From CAZNDN01 sp964571815 (GTDB taxonomy: Bacteria; Fibrobacterota; Chitinivibrionia; Chitinivibrionales; WJKA01), in contig CAZNDN010000064.1 in the NCBI GenBank assembly GCA_964571815.1, positions 1-22,126 of the forward strand: a stretch of DNA of 22,126 nt. Reading direction: 5' to 3'. Position numbers and translations under genes: made by a program. The stretch's first letter is position 1, and every line of letters begins with the position of its first letter. The notes under the pieces are model-generated. The model was given only the letters and a program-made list of their open reading frames with translations, was not told the origin of the DNA and made no database searches. Positions 15,308-22,126 of the stretch are shown here, one piece after another.

Positions 15308-16084
15308 TTGAATTCAGGTGTGAGATGCATTGCGCTGAGCCTTGCTTTCCTGTGTCCGTGTACGGGGACCGCGCTGGAGTATGAAGCAGGCGTGGGCGCA
15401 GGGGTGAATGTCTCCGGATCGTGGGGGGAGGATGCCGCCGATATTCGCGATGAACGCGTACTGCCCGCCGCCGAGGTCTCCGTGTCGTATCGTCCTCTGG
15501 TACGTTTTGCGGGGGGCGCGATGTTCCTGGCGCACGTGAGTTCGCGATTTTTCATCGAAGCCGACGTGGTGTATGCACGAAAAGGCGATAATCTGCACGC
15601 CGATATCCAGGCCGGTCCCGACGCTTTCGAAGCCGACTCCAATATGCTTGACTACCTGGTCAGATCCACGCAGATCGAGGATTTCGTCGAAATGCCGCTC
15701 CTTGCCGGGGTTCGCTTCATGCCCTCCTCGCGAGTACGGCCGTTTGTCGTTGCCGGTGTAACCGCCGGCGTCCTGGTGCGGGCTCGCCGAAGGACCAGGC
15801 GCCAGTACAATGAACTGGTGGGCTCGGCGCAGTTCAAAGAGTATCTCAAGACCGAGTACCCTTCATCGGAGAGAACGAGCCTTACGGATACACGGACCGG
15901 GTACGACATCGGGCCGACCGTGGGAGGAGGAATCGAGATAGGTGAGGGTAGTGGAAAGGTTCGAATCGGGCTGCGCGCCACAAGCGGATTCATATCACGC
16001 CTCAGGGCGGATTCCGGCGAAAACACTCCGGACGTCAAACGATTTTCCGTTTCCCTGAGGACCGGTTATCGGACGCGGTTTTGA
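15308..16084 (+). CDS. Predicted outer-membrane beta-barrel protein
   Basis: It has 258 aa. A hydrophobic leader (about residues 5-22, ending GTA before LEYEAG) predicts export. The mature part alternates polar and hydrophobic residues in short strands with glycine-rich turns: YEAGVGAGVNVSGSWG, RFFIEADVVYARKG, FVEMPLLAGVRFMP, RPFVVAGVTAGVLVR, YDIGPTVGGGIEIG and a C-terminal RFSVSLRTGYRTRF ending in Phe, a classic barrel-insertion signal. This matches the porin-like 'outer membrane protein beta-barrel' class of about eight to ten strands. The start is probably TTG 15308, behind GGGGAGAG; GTG 15320 is the alternative. The 156-bp gap before it contains two tiny overlapping frames but no certain gene. 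Its ligand or function is unknown. Confidence 0.7.
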   Translation: MNSGVRCIALSLAFLCPCTGTALEYEAGVGAGVNVSGSWGEDAADIRDERVLPAAEVSVSYRPLVRFAGGAMFLAHVSSRFFIEADVVYARKGDNLHADIQAGPDAFEADSNMLDYLVRSTQIEDFVEMPLLAGVRFMPSSRVRPFVVAGVTAGVLVRARRRTRRQYNELVGSAQFKEYLKTEYPSSERTSLTDTRTGYDIGPTVGGGIEIGEGSGKVRIGLRATSGFISRLRADSGENTPDVKRFSVSLRTGYRTRF

Positions 16085-16116
16085 CCCGGTAACCCGGGTT
16101 GGTGGGAGACAGGCCT

Positions 16117-16860
16117 ATGCCGCAGAAATTGCAGAGGGACGCCGTAGTCGCCGGACAGATTCTTTTCAGGATCAAACCACGCATAGTCCGCGAGGTACTT
16201 CCGTACCTGCGCAGGGAAGATGCCGAGATCGCCTACCAGAAGCTCGTGGAGGATTTCGTTGAGTCGAAACTGTCGTTCGAGCCCCGCAACAGAGAATTCA
16301 GTCGCGCAAACCTGGAGAAACTCGCCGGGCTGTACAAGACCCTCTCCTCGTACGTGGTTGTGCCGGCCGACGAAAGCGCGAAACGCGGCAGAATCGTCCG
16401 CCCCCGGGAAGACCCCCTCTTCTTCATGGGCGCGTTGCCTCGACGGCGGCTTCGGTTCGGCTCATACCTGCTTTATCGCGGGATCATCAGCAAGTCAATG
16501 CTGCGGGAGTCGCTGGAGTGGCAGAAGAGAAATCGCCCGCTTTTCGGCCAACTGGCCATGAAAAACAGCGTAATCACGGTTTCCGACTTCGCCCGGATAC
16601 TCTACGCGGTCGCAAAAGGCGCCGGGAGCTTCGGCAGTGTCGGACTGGACCTGGGCGTGCTGTCGGCCGAGGAAGTCGATGAGATTGTCGATCGACAACG
16701 AACGTTTGCCTGCCCTATCGGCAAGTTCTATGTGGAAAAAGGAATCCTTACGCCCGATCAGGTGCTCATTCTGGTACGCGAGATGCAGGAACACAATCGG
16801 GACTATCCTTTCGCAGCGGCAAACCGGGAAGGACGCGACGCTTCTTCATCGGGAAGCTGA
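16117..16860 (+). CDS. Protein with four tandem MshEN-like 29-residue repeats
   Basis: It has 247 aa, cytoplasmic by composition. Residues 1-110 are charged and helical and I do not recognise them. Residues 113-223 are four copies of a motif at exact 29-residue spacing, beginning at 113, 142, 171 and 200, with the invariant Gly at 115, 144, 173 and 202. Each has a 24-residue core of the form [R/x]-hyd-G...G-[I/V]-[I/L]-[S/T]...hyd, then a five-residue spacer. Cores one and three end in Gln (Q136, Q194). That layout is how MshEN (GSPII_E N-terminal) c-di-GMP-binding domains are built, so this may be two MshEN-like domains without the usual ATPase. ATG 16117 follows GTGGGAGA; TTG 16099 is possible but less likely. 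It lies 32 bp after the barrel gene. Confidence 0.68.
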   Translation: MPQKLQRDAVVAGQILFRIKPRIVREVLPYLRREDAEIAYQKLVEDFVESKLSFEPRNREFSRANLEKLAGLYKTLSSYVVVPADESAKRGRIVRPREDPLFFMGALPRRRLRFGSYLLYRGIISKSMLRESLEWQKRNRPLFGQLAMKNSVITVSDFARILYAVAKGAGSFGSVGLDLGVLSAEEVDEIVDRQRTFACPIGKFYVEKGILTPDQVLILVREMQEHNRDYPFAAANREGRDASSSGS

Positions 16861-16976
16861 ACCGCTCCGCGCCCGACCACGATACCCGGCTGCCTCCGAC
16901 AGCCGCACCTGTCCATGTCTGCGCACCTCCGCATTCGACGCCGCGGGAGAAGTTCACGACCATTTCGAAAAAAGGC

Positions 16977-17005
16977 TTGCACACAGCCGTGACATCAACC
17001 ATATT
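16977..17005 (+). promoter_or_regulatory. Candidate sigma70 promoter for the Ser/Thr kinase gene
   Basis: TTGCAC (16977-16982), a 17-base spacer and CATATT (17000-17005) sit in the 201-bp gap before the kinase gene. Start near 17012 would give a leader of about 50 bases. A short stem (GGCTG...CAGCC, 16889-16905) lies upstream. The kinase may therefore be transcribed separately from the preceding gene. Confidence 0.45.
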
Positions 17006-17061
17006 AACGGGCTTTCCGGCGGGCGGAAGGACCCCGTTGCCGGTGGAGAATTGCAGCTTTT

Positions 17062-18258
17062 ATGGCCGATGTCATCAAATCAACACTTCGCAGCAGCTAC
17101 GATTCGCTTGACCGTATCGTGACGGCCATCGGGCAGCCGGTCCGGCTTGCGGTCGATGCATTCGGGGCGAGCACCGATCACACGCGTCTCTCACGATACC
17201 ACCATCGGATACGTGACACCTTCGTACGGCATCAGCCGTCAATCAAGGTAGAGGAGTATATCGGTACGGGCGGGTTCGCCGATGTTTTCCGGGCGCAGTC
17301 GGAATATGACGGCGTGAAGGATTTTGCGATCAAGATTCTCCGTCGCGACCTCATGCGCCGCGGTGCCGCCAGGGACGGCAACGAAGAAGAGATGCGTATC
17401 AAGGACGTGAAAAAGCGATTCAGCAACGAAGCTTATACGCAGTGGCATCTCTCCCAGAGCCTTTCGCGGAGAGTCGCGGAAAGCGTTGTGCGGGTCTACG
17501 ATCACGGAGAGTTTGACTCCCGCGAAGGATTCCGGTTTATCCTTATGGAGCGCATGGGATCCACCTTGCGGGATTTCATTGAAGACCCCACGAACTATGC
17601 CGACGACTACGATCTGCTGATGTACAAGAGTGTGCTCATGACCAAAGTGGCCGATATCGTGGCCAACGTGCACAGCGAAGGCGTCTTTCATCGCGATATC
17701 AAGCCGGAGAACATTCTCTTTCCCACCGGAGACGACTCCGGTGAGGAGGCGGTGCCGGAGAGCCCGGCGAAACGCACGGCGCGCAATATCCGTGTCAAGC
17801 TTGCGGATTTCGGCACGGTCCGATGGATCAAATCGTACACCGACAAGTACGACGGCGTGATTATCGGATCGCAGTTCTACATGTCACCCGAACAGATCTT
17901 CCACCCGGGAAGGCTCGATCCCCGTACCGACATCTATTCCTTCGGTGTGGTCTGCTTCGAGCTGCTCTACGGCCGTCATCCCAAAGGCGTCGACCGCACC
18001 ACGCCGCGGCTTCTGGAGAAGCTGGCCCGCAAGAAGCCGGAGCATCCCCGGCCGCCGAAAGGTTTCGAGCCGCTCGACAAGATCATCCATACCTGCATGG
18101 CCGACCTGGGCGATCGATATCAGACCATGGGCGAAGTGGTCAGCCGCCTCAGGGAATTCAACGCACACCTGGTCGGCACTTCAGGACCGTATCCGCCCGG
18201 AAGCGCACGCGGCGGGATTACGCGGGAGGAGGAAGACGCCGACGGCAACCGCGGTTGA
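17062..18258 (+). CDS. Soluble Hanks-type serine/threonine protein kinase
   Basis: It has 398 aa with all catalytic elements: glycine loop IGTGGFADVF (67-76), ATP lysine K91 in FAIKIL, helix-C Glu123 (FSNEAY), catalytic loop FHRDIKPENILF (209-220), DFG at 249-251, MSPEQ for APE (274-278) and TDIYSFGVVCFELLYGRHP (289-307). It should therefore be an active kinase, not a pseudokinase. There is no transmembrane helix or PASTA domain. A 60-residue N-terminal helical extension and a charged insert between the catalytic loop and DFG (about 222-243) are its own features. GGTGGAG (17042-17048) precedes the ATG at a long spacing. Its stop lies three bases from the folE stop on the other strand. Substrates are unknown; the STAS protein in the same block is an obvious candidate by context only. 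Confidence 0.9.
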   Translation: MADVIKSTLRSSYDSLDRIVTAIGQPVRLAVDAFGASTDHTRLSRYHHRIRDTFVRHQPSIKVEEYIGTGGFADVFRAQSEYDGVKDFAIKILRRDLMRRGAARDGNEEEMRIKDVKKRFSNEAYTQWHLSQSLSRRVAESVVRVYDHGEFDSREGFRFILMERMGSTLRDFIEDPTNYADDYDLLMYKSVLMTKVADIVANVHSEGVFHRDIKPENILFPTGDDSGEEAVPESPAKRTARNIRVKLADFGTVRWIKSYTDKYDGVIIGSQFYMSPEQIFHPGRLDPRTDIYSFGVVCFELLYGRHPKGVDRTTPRLLEKLARKKPEHPRPPKGFEPLDKIIHTCMADLGDRYQTMGEVVSRLREFNAHLVGTSGPYPPGSARGGITREEEDADGNRG

Positions 18259-18261
18259 ACG

Positions 18262-18813
18262 TCAACGGCCGGGCGAGTGAATGAAGGAGAGAAACTCGGT
18301 CCTGGTTTCGTAGGCGCTGCGAAAAAGACCCAGCATACAACTGGTGACCATGCTGCTGTTCTGCTTCTCCACCCCGCGCATCATCATGCATAAATGTCGA
18401 GCCTCGATCACCACGCCCACTCCTATCGGATCGAGATGTTCCCAGATGATATTGGCTATCTGATTCGTCAGGCGCTCCTGGATCTGCAGGCGCTTGGCAA
18501 ACGCATCGACAAGGCGCGGAATCTTGCTCAGCCCGATAACTTTCTTCTTCGGGATATAGCCGACATGGGCTTTCCCGAAAAACGGGAGCATGTGGTGCTC
18601 GCACATGCTGTACAACTCAATATCCTTGACCACGATCATGTCGTGGATATTCTCGTCGAACAGGGCATCGTTGATCAGCGCCTCGATATCGACGCCGTAG
18701 CCTTTGGTGAGAAACCGCAGGGAATTCTCCACACGCACCGGCGTGCGCAGGAGTCCTTCCCGCGAGGGGTCCTCACCCAGCTTTTCCAACAGGTCGTGTA
18801 CCAGCTTCTGCAT
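18262..18813 (-). CDS. folE: GTP cyclohydrolase I (FolE)
   Basis: It converts GTP to 7,8-dihydroneopterin triphosphate, the first step of folate (and pterin) synthesis. It has 183 aa. Zinc ligands are C71 and H74 in SMCEHHMLPF and C142 in EARHLCMMMRGVEKQNS, with the 71-residue spacing between the two cysteines that the classical zinc-dependent type I enzyme shows. EDPSREGLLRTPVRV is the normal N-terminal helix motif. CCCGAAAGG lies nine bases before ATG 18813. It is last in the folD-purH-folE operon, 41 bp after the AICAR transformylase gene, and converges on the kinase gene with no room for a separate terminator. Confidence 0.97.
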   Translation of the reverse strand: MQKLVHDLLEKLGEDPSREGLLRTPVRVENSLRFLTKGYGVDIEALINDALFDENIHDMIVVKDIELYSMCEHHMLPFFGKAHVGYIPKKKVIGLSKIPRLVDAFAKRLQIQERLTNQIANIIWEHLDPIGVGVVIEARHLCMMMRGVEKQNSSMVTSCMLGLFRSAYETRTEFLSFIHSPGR

Positions 18814-18854
18814 CAGACCGTTCCTTTCGGGTTGCGCCCGGCGGCGGAAGGAAT

Positions 18855-20108
18855 TCAGTGTTTGAAGGATCGTTGGCCCGTAAACACCATGGCCACCCCG
18901 GATTCATTGCAGGCTTCGATGGATTCAAAGTCGCGCTGAGAACCTCCCGGCTGCACAATCGCACACACTCCCTCCGCGATCCCTACGTCGACACCGTCCC
19001 TGAACGGGAAGAACGCGTCGGAGATCATGCAACTGCCCTGGAGACCGCCGCTGGTGCGGGCCACCTCACGGTCGATCTCCTCCTTGCGGTCCGTGTCTTC
19101 CAGCGCATGATAGGCAATGCCGGCCTGCTCCCAGCTCAGCTTGTCGGCCAGTTTGCGATAGGCCTTGTCACGGGCAATCCGGGCCACACCCACGCGATCC
19201 TGCTCTCCCGTGCCGATTCCCACCGTGACGCCGTCCTTGACATAAATCACCGAGTTGCTGGTGACCCCCGCCTCCACCATCCAGCCGAACAGCAGATCGT
19301 CGTATTCGCCGTCGGTGGGAAGGCGCTCGATGCGGTACTCGACGCCCTTGTACTCGGCGCGTGCCGGGATCAGGTCTTCGCGGCTTCGCGCCCGCGGCAC
19401 GTATGACCACTGCGCGATCATGCCGCCGTCGATCAGCGACTTGATATCGACGAACCGCTCCCCGGCATACTCACGCAGGCGCGCCATATCGGCAATTCGC
19501 ATGACCCGGAGGTTCTTCTTCCGACCGAGGATGTCCATAACCCCCGGGGCGAATTCCGGGGCCACGACCACTTCGGAGTAGCTCTTTACGATCAGCTCGG
19601 CGGTCTCACGGTCGATCTCACGGTTGCAGGCGACGGCGCCGCCGAATGCGGCGATACGGTCGGCCATGAGCGCCTTGTAGTACGATTCGGCAAGCGACGC
19701 GGCCCGCGCGACGCCGCAGGGGTTGTTGTGCTTGACAATGACCGTGCAGGGGGTATCGTCGCAGTACCGAAGGATATTCAGCGCATTGTCGGCGTCGGTG
19801 ATATTGATTTTCCCCGGATGCTTGCCCGACTGAAGCAGCTCCACGTTTGATGCCAGGTAGCGTCCCGGGCTGATACAGGATACGTCGCCCAGGTGCAGGT
19901 TCCCGTTGACCAGGCGATACAGGGCCGCCTCCTGGCCGGGATTCTCGCCGTAGCGCAGCCCGCGTCGCTCGTTGTCGATGGTCCACGTAACCTTTTCGTA
20001 GACCAGGGTCTGCCTCCGGTCGCCGTCGACAAACGACAGCTCCATGACGGGCGGGAAATGGTCCGCGATGATTGTTCGGTAGGCTTTCTTCAGATCGGCT
20101 TCGGGCAT
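18855..20108 (-). CDS. purH: Stand-alone AICAR formyltransferase (PurH C-terminal domain)
   Basis: It formylates AICAR with 10-formyl-THF to give FAICAR, the ninth step of IMP synthesis. It has 417 aa and contains only the transformylase half of bifunctional PurH: LRYGENPGQEAALY, GKINITDADNALNIL, IVKHNNPCGVA (catalytic K126-H127), FGGAVACNREID, SLIDGGMIAQWS, TNSVIYVKDGVTVGIGTGEQ, GSCMISDAFFPFRDGVD and AIVQPGGSQRDFE. The IMP cyclohydrolase (MGS-like) domain that normally precedes it is absent and is replaced by about 50 residues of different sequence. The start is ATG 20108, set by GGAGGAG upstream; an upstream start at 20189 would run into folD. A separate IMP cyclohydrolase must exist elsewhere. 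Domain-separate forms are known in some anaerobes and archaea. Confidence 0.93.
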   Translation of the reverse strand: MPEADLKKAYRTIIADHFPPVMELSFVDGDRRQTLVYEKVTWTIDNERRGLRYGENPGQEAALYRLVNGNLHLGDVSCISPGRYLASNVELLQSGKHPGKINITDADNALNILRYCDDTPCTVIVKHNNPCGVARAASLAESYYKALMADRIAAFGGAVACNREIDRETAELIVKSYSEVVVAPEFAPGVMDILGRKKNLRVMRIADMARLREYAGERFVDIKSLIDGGMIAQWSYVPRARSREDLIPARAEYKGVEYRIERLPTDGEYDDLLFGWMVEAGVTSNSVIYVKDGVTVGIGTGEQDRVGVARIARDKAYRKLADKLSWEQAGIAYHALEDTDRKEEIDREVARTSGGLQGSCMISDAFFPFRDGVDVGIAEGVCAIVQPGGSQRDFESIEACNESGVAMVFTGQRSFKH

Positions 20109-20178
20109 GAGACTCCTCCGGGTGCAGACAGTACGGTATCGGGTTGCCGGCGGCGGCCTCTTTTCCCGCGGCGCCGGG

Positions 20179-21063
20179 TCATCCCTCAAGGAACCGGCGT
20201 GCCGACTGCACGGTGTTGTGCAGCAGCATGGTGATGGTCATGGGGCCCACGCCGCCGGGTACGGGGGTGATCAGCGACGCCTTGTGGCTGACCGGTTCGA
20301 AATCAACGTCCCCGACCAGTCGATACCCGCGTTTCCGGGATGCGTCGGGTACGCGGTTCACGCCGACATCGACTACCACGGCGCCTTCCCGCACCATATC
20401 GGCCGTGATGGTGCCCGGCCGGCCGATTGCCGAGACGAGAATGTCGGCCCGACGGGTATGCTCGCCGATATCGGACGTGCGACTGTGGCAGACGGTGACC
20501 GTGGCGTTGGCGCCGTCTTCCTTGCGCATCAACAGGTTGGCCAGTGGCTTGCCCACCAGGTTGCTTCGTCCCACTATGACCGCATGCGCCCCTTCGGTTT
20601 TCACTTCACTGCGTTTCAGCAGGTGCAGCACCCCGTGAGGCGTGCACGGAAAGAAAGCATCGCGGCCGATTACCATGTTGCCAACACTCACCGGATGAAA
20701 CCCGTCGACATCTTTCCGGGGATCGATCGCTTCGATAATCTCGCGGGAGTCGATATGGTCCGGAAGCGGCAACTGGACGAGAATGCCGTGAATGCGGTCG
20801 TCGTTGTTCAATTGCCTTACCAGTGACAGGAGTTCGTGGGCCGAGGTGGATGCCGGGAGGCGGTGATCGTCGGAGAAGATGCCGTTCTCCCTGCAGGCCC
20901 GCTCCTTACCGGCGACATACGACTGCGACGCGGGGTCGTCACCGACAAGCACTACGCCCAGCCCCGGCGCCATGCCCCGTGAAGCAAGCTCCCCGGCCTG
21001 CTTCTTGATCTCCTCACGCATGTCGGCCGCTATGGCCTTACCGTCGATAATCCGTGCACTCAT
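20179..21063 (-). CDS. folD: Bifunctional methylene-THF dehydrogenase/methenyl-THF cyclohydrolase (FolD)
   Basis: It interconverts 5,10-methylene-, 5,10-methenyl- and 10-formyl-THF using NAD(P). It has 294 aa, full length. Key features are QSYVAGKERAC with catalytic K53, GILVQLPLPDHID, DPRKDVDGFHPV, FFPCTPHGV, the Rossmann-type VIVGRSNLVGKPLANLL, TVCHSRT, DILVSAIGRPG and TPVPGGVGPMT. It is first in the operon with the AICAR transformylase 70 bp downstream, so the maker of 10-formyl-THF is encoded beside its consumer. CCCGAAAGG lies nine bases before ATG 21063, the same arrangement as at folE. I did not find a convincing promoter for it. Confidence 0.97.
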   Translation of the reverse strand: MSARIIDGKAIAADMREEIKKQAGELASRGMAPGLGVVLVGDDPASQSYVAGKERACRENGIFSDDHRLPASTSAHELLSLVRQLNNDDRIHGILVQLPLPDHIDSREIIEAIDPRKDVDGFHPVSVGNMVIGRDAFFPCTPHGVLHLLKRSEVKTEGAHAVIVGRSNLVGKPLANLLMRKEDGANATVTVCHSRTSDIGEHTRRADILVSAIGRPGTITADMVREGAVVVDVGVNRVPDASRKRGYRLVGDVDFEPVSHKASLITPVPGGVGPMTITMLLHNTVQSARRFLEG

Positions 21064-21418
21064 CAGCGAAGCCCTTTCGGGATAGATAGGGTTTTCGAAG
21101 AAAAGGGATCAGCAATGGAAACGGCATAAAATACTTGATGTGGCGGAGGCGGGCTTTGGCGCGGGATTTCGGCCTGATCGCGGTGAAGCCCGATGCTACG
21201 ATCTGCCTGGGCGATGAACCGTAGCGCCGCCGAGAAAGGTGAAACCACCCCGGACTTGCATCCCACCGTGGACGGGAATAATTTTGTTGTTTATCGAATG
21301 GCGGATGCTCCGTGCGTTGCCGCTGTTTGGCGGGCGCAAACGTCGACGAGCGGAGCCTCCTGAGTTACTGCCGGTTGGTGCCGCCGGACGCGGCGGCGCG
21401 TATCAGGGAGAGAGCTGT
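21064..21418. other. 355-bp divergent intergenic region between folD and lipase genes
   Basis: This must carry the folD promoter (minus), for which only isolated -10-like patches such as TATTTT are visible, and the lipase promoter (plus), which is clear at 21256-21284. A seven-pair hairpin GCCGCCG-GACG-CGGCGGC (21380-21397) lies in the lipase leader about eight bases before its ribosome site. No further gene is apparent. Confidence 0.55.
21256..21284 (+). promoter_or_regulatory. Sigma70-type promoter for the lipase-like gene
   Basis: TTGCAT (21256-21261), exactly 17 bases, then TAATTT (21279-21284). Transcription would start near 21291, leaving an unusually long leader of about 128 bases. 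The leader contains a GC-rich hairpin just upstream of the ribosome site. Confidence 0.55.
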
Positions 21419-22126
21419 ATGCGGAAAAAAGTCACGGTCTGGAGTCTGAATCGAGCGAGTTGGCTGGTGCGAAAGAGCGAGGGGTGGCTGCGTTCCGCCG
21501 TGGAAGGCGGCCTTCTGAGCCTGCTGGGAGGCAGGCGTTGGCAGTGCGATTTCGGAGATCGCCGGAAGTGGAATGCCGCTTCCGGCGACGACGCTCGGGA
21601 GCATGAAGGTGATAGCCGGGACGAACCTCCCGCGCATCAACTGATGTACGAAGGGGAGCACTGCAATGAGTATTTCGTACCGATTCCGGTAAAATGCCTG
21701 GGCATGCGCGGCAGGGATACGGACTCACTTTCCGGGCGGGCCCGGGAACTCCTGCCGGGTGTTGTGAAGGAACGTGATTGTCTCCGTGAGGAGGAGCTGA
21801 AAAAGTACTGGGAAGAGGAGGGACATACACGACTTCCGGGTTCCCGTATGTATACCGCGCCGTACAAAGGATACTACGATATCCTCGAAGAAAACGGCCC
21901 CGGCAATATTCTGATCGGTTACAGCCAGGGTGGCCTGGTTGCCCGTTACCTTGCGTTTCTGGACGAGTACGTGTTTCAGAGGAACCTGATCGACGGGATT
22001 ATCACCGTGCAGTCCCCAAACTGGGGTTCTCCACTGGCAAACGACCAAAATGCCGAAAGCGTGGTCAAGGGTATCAACGAGCTGATCCTGACATTTCTTT
22101 CGTTGCCGCAAGCCCGTTATTCGAAA
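21419..22126 (+). CDS. Lipase-like alpha/beta-hydrolase, 3' part beyond window
   Basis: It is open from ATG 21419 to the right edge (236 residues), preceded by AGGGAGAG. The nucleophile elbow GYSQGG puts Ser169 in a GxSxG motif followed by LVARYLAFL, and the strand VQSPNWGSPLAND (198-210) is the TPxxGSPLA-type element of triacylglycerol-lipase/PGAP1-like esterases. The catalytic Asp/Glu and His are expected past the window edge. There is no signal peptide; the N-terminus is basic and Trp-rich. About 165 residues precede the nucleophile, with a charged, low-similarity stretch at 50-75. Substrate cannot be inferred. Its relation to the folate operon is only divergent placement. Confidence 0.7.
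   Translation, partial: MRKKVTVWSLNRASWLVRKSEGWLRSAVEGGLLSLLGGRRWQCDFGDRRKWNAASGDDAREHEGDSRDEPPAHQLMYEGEHCNEYFVPIPVKCLGMRGRDTDSLSGRARELLPGVVKERDCLREEELKKYWEEEGHTRLPGSRMYTAPYKGYYDILEENGPGNILIGYSQGGLVARYLAFLDEYVFQRNLIDGIITVQSPNWGSPLANDQNAESVVKGINELILTFLSLPQARYSK

Noticed and set aside
20109..20189. Upstream start for the AICAR transformylase
   Set aside because: The extra 27 residues are arginine/proline-rich, overlap the folD end, and GGAGGAG directly precedes ATG 20108.

Overview
This is a GC-rich bacterial chromosome segment (roughly 60% G+C by eye) made almost entirely of housekeeping and signalling genes. I see no rRNA, tRNA, insertion sequence, integrase, phage gene or CRISPR array. Two features point to a diderm (Gram-negative type) bacterium: a predicted outer-membrane beta-barrel with a signal peptide, and lipoprotein-like leaders on the sugar-binding protein and the HEAT-repeat protein. 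The split glycine decarboxylase (GcvPA/GcvPB), a stand-alone AICAR transformylase and a DUF2225-like protein would fit an anaerobic or deep-branching lineage (Fibrobacterota/Spirochaetota/Desulfobacterota-like). The sequence alone does not fix the phylum.

Layout. At the left edge is a U32-peptidase-like gene (minus, cut off by the window), divergent from ilvD (branched-chain amino acid synthesis). Downstream of ilvD comes a complete xylFGH-type sugar ABC importer: lipoprotein receptor, double ATPase and permease. A convergent HEAT-repeat secreted protein follows. The minus strand then carries a glycine/one-carbon operon whose transcription order is a small double-HTH protein, then gcvT, gcvH, gcvPA, gcvPB and metF. 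The gcvT/H/PA/PB cistrons are tightly packed and use several GTG starts and overlapping stop/start codons.

Divergent from that operon, a plus-strand block (14.0-18.3 kb) looks like signal transduction. It holds a STAS-DUF2225-like fusion behind a near-consensus sigma70 promoter, an outer-membrane beta-barrel, a protein with four tandem 29-residue MshEN-like motifs (candidate cyclic-di-GMP binder), and a soluble, catalytically intact Ser/Thr kinase. The kinase gene converges on a second minus-strand folate operon, folD - stand-alone AICAR formyltransferase (purH C-terminal half) - folE. At the right edge is a GxSxG lipase-like gene (plus, cut off by the window) with its own promoter.

How the genes fit together: the glycine cleavage system would load tetrahydrofolate with C1 units, MetF reduces them to 5-methyl-THF, FolD interconverts methylene-, methenyl- and 10-formyl-THF, the AICAR transformylase spends 10-formyl-THF on purines, and FolE starts synthesis of the folate itself. 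Two separate operons, 5 kb apart and on the same strand, therefore cover much of C1 metabolism. The candidate new biology lies in the signalling block between them and in the small double-HTH gene that leads the gcv operon.
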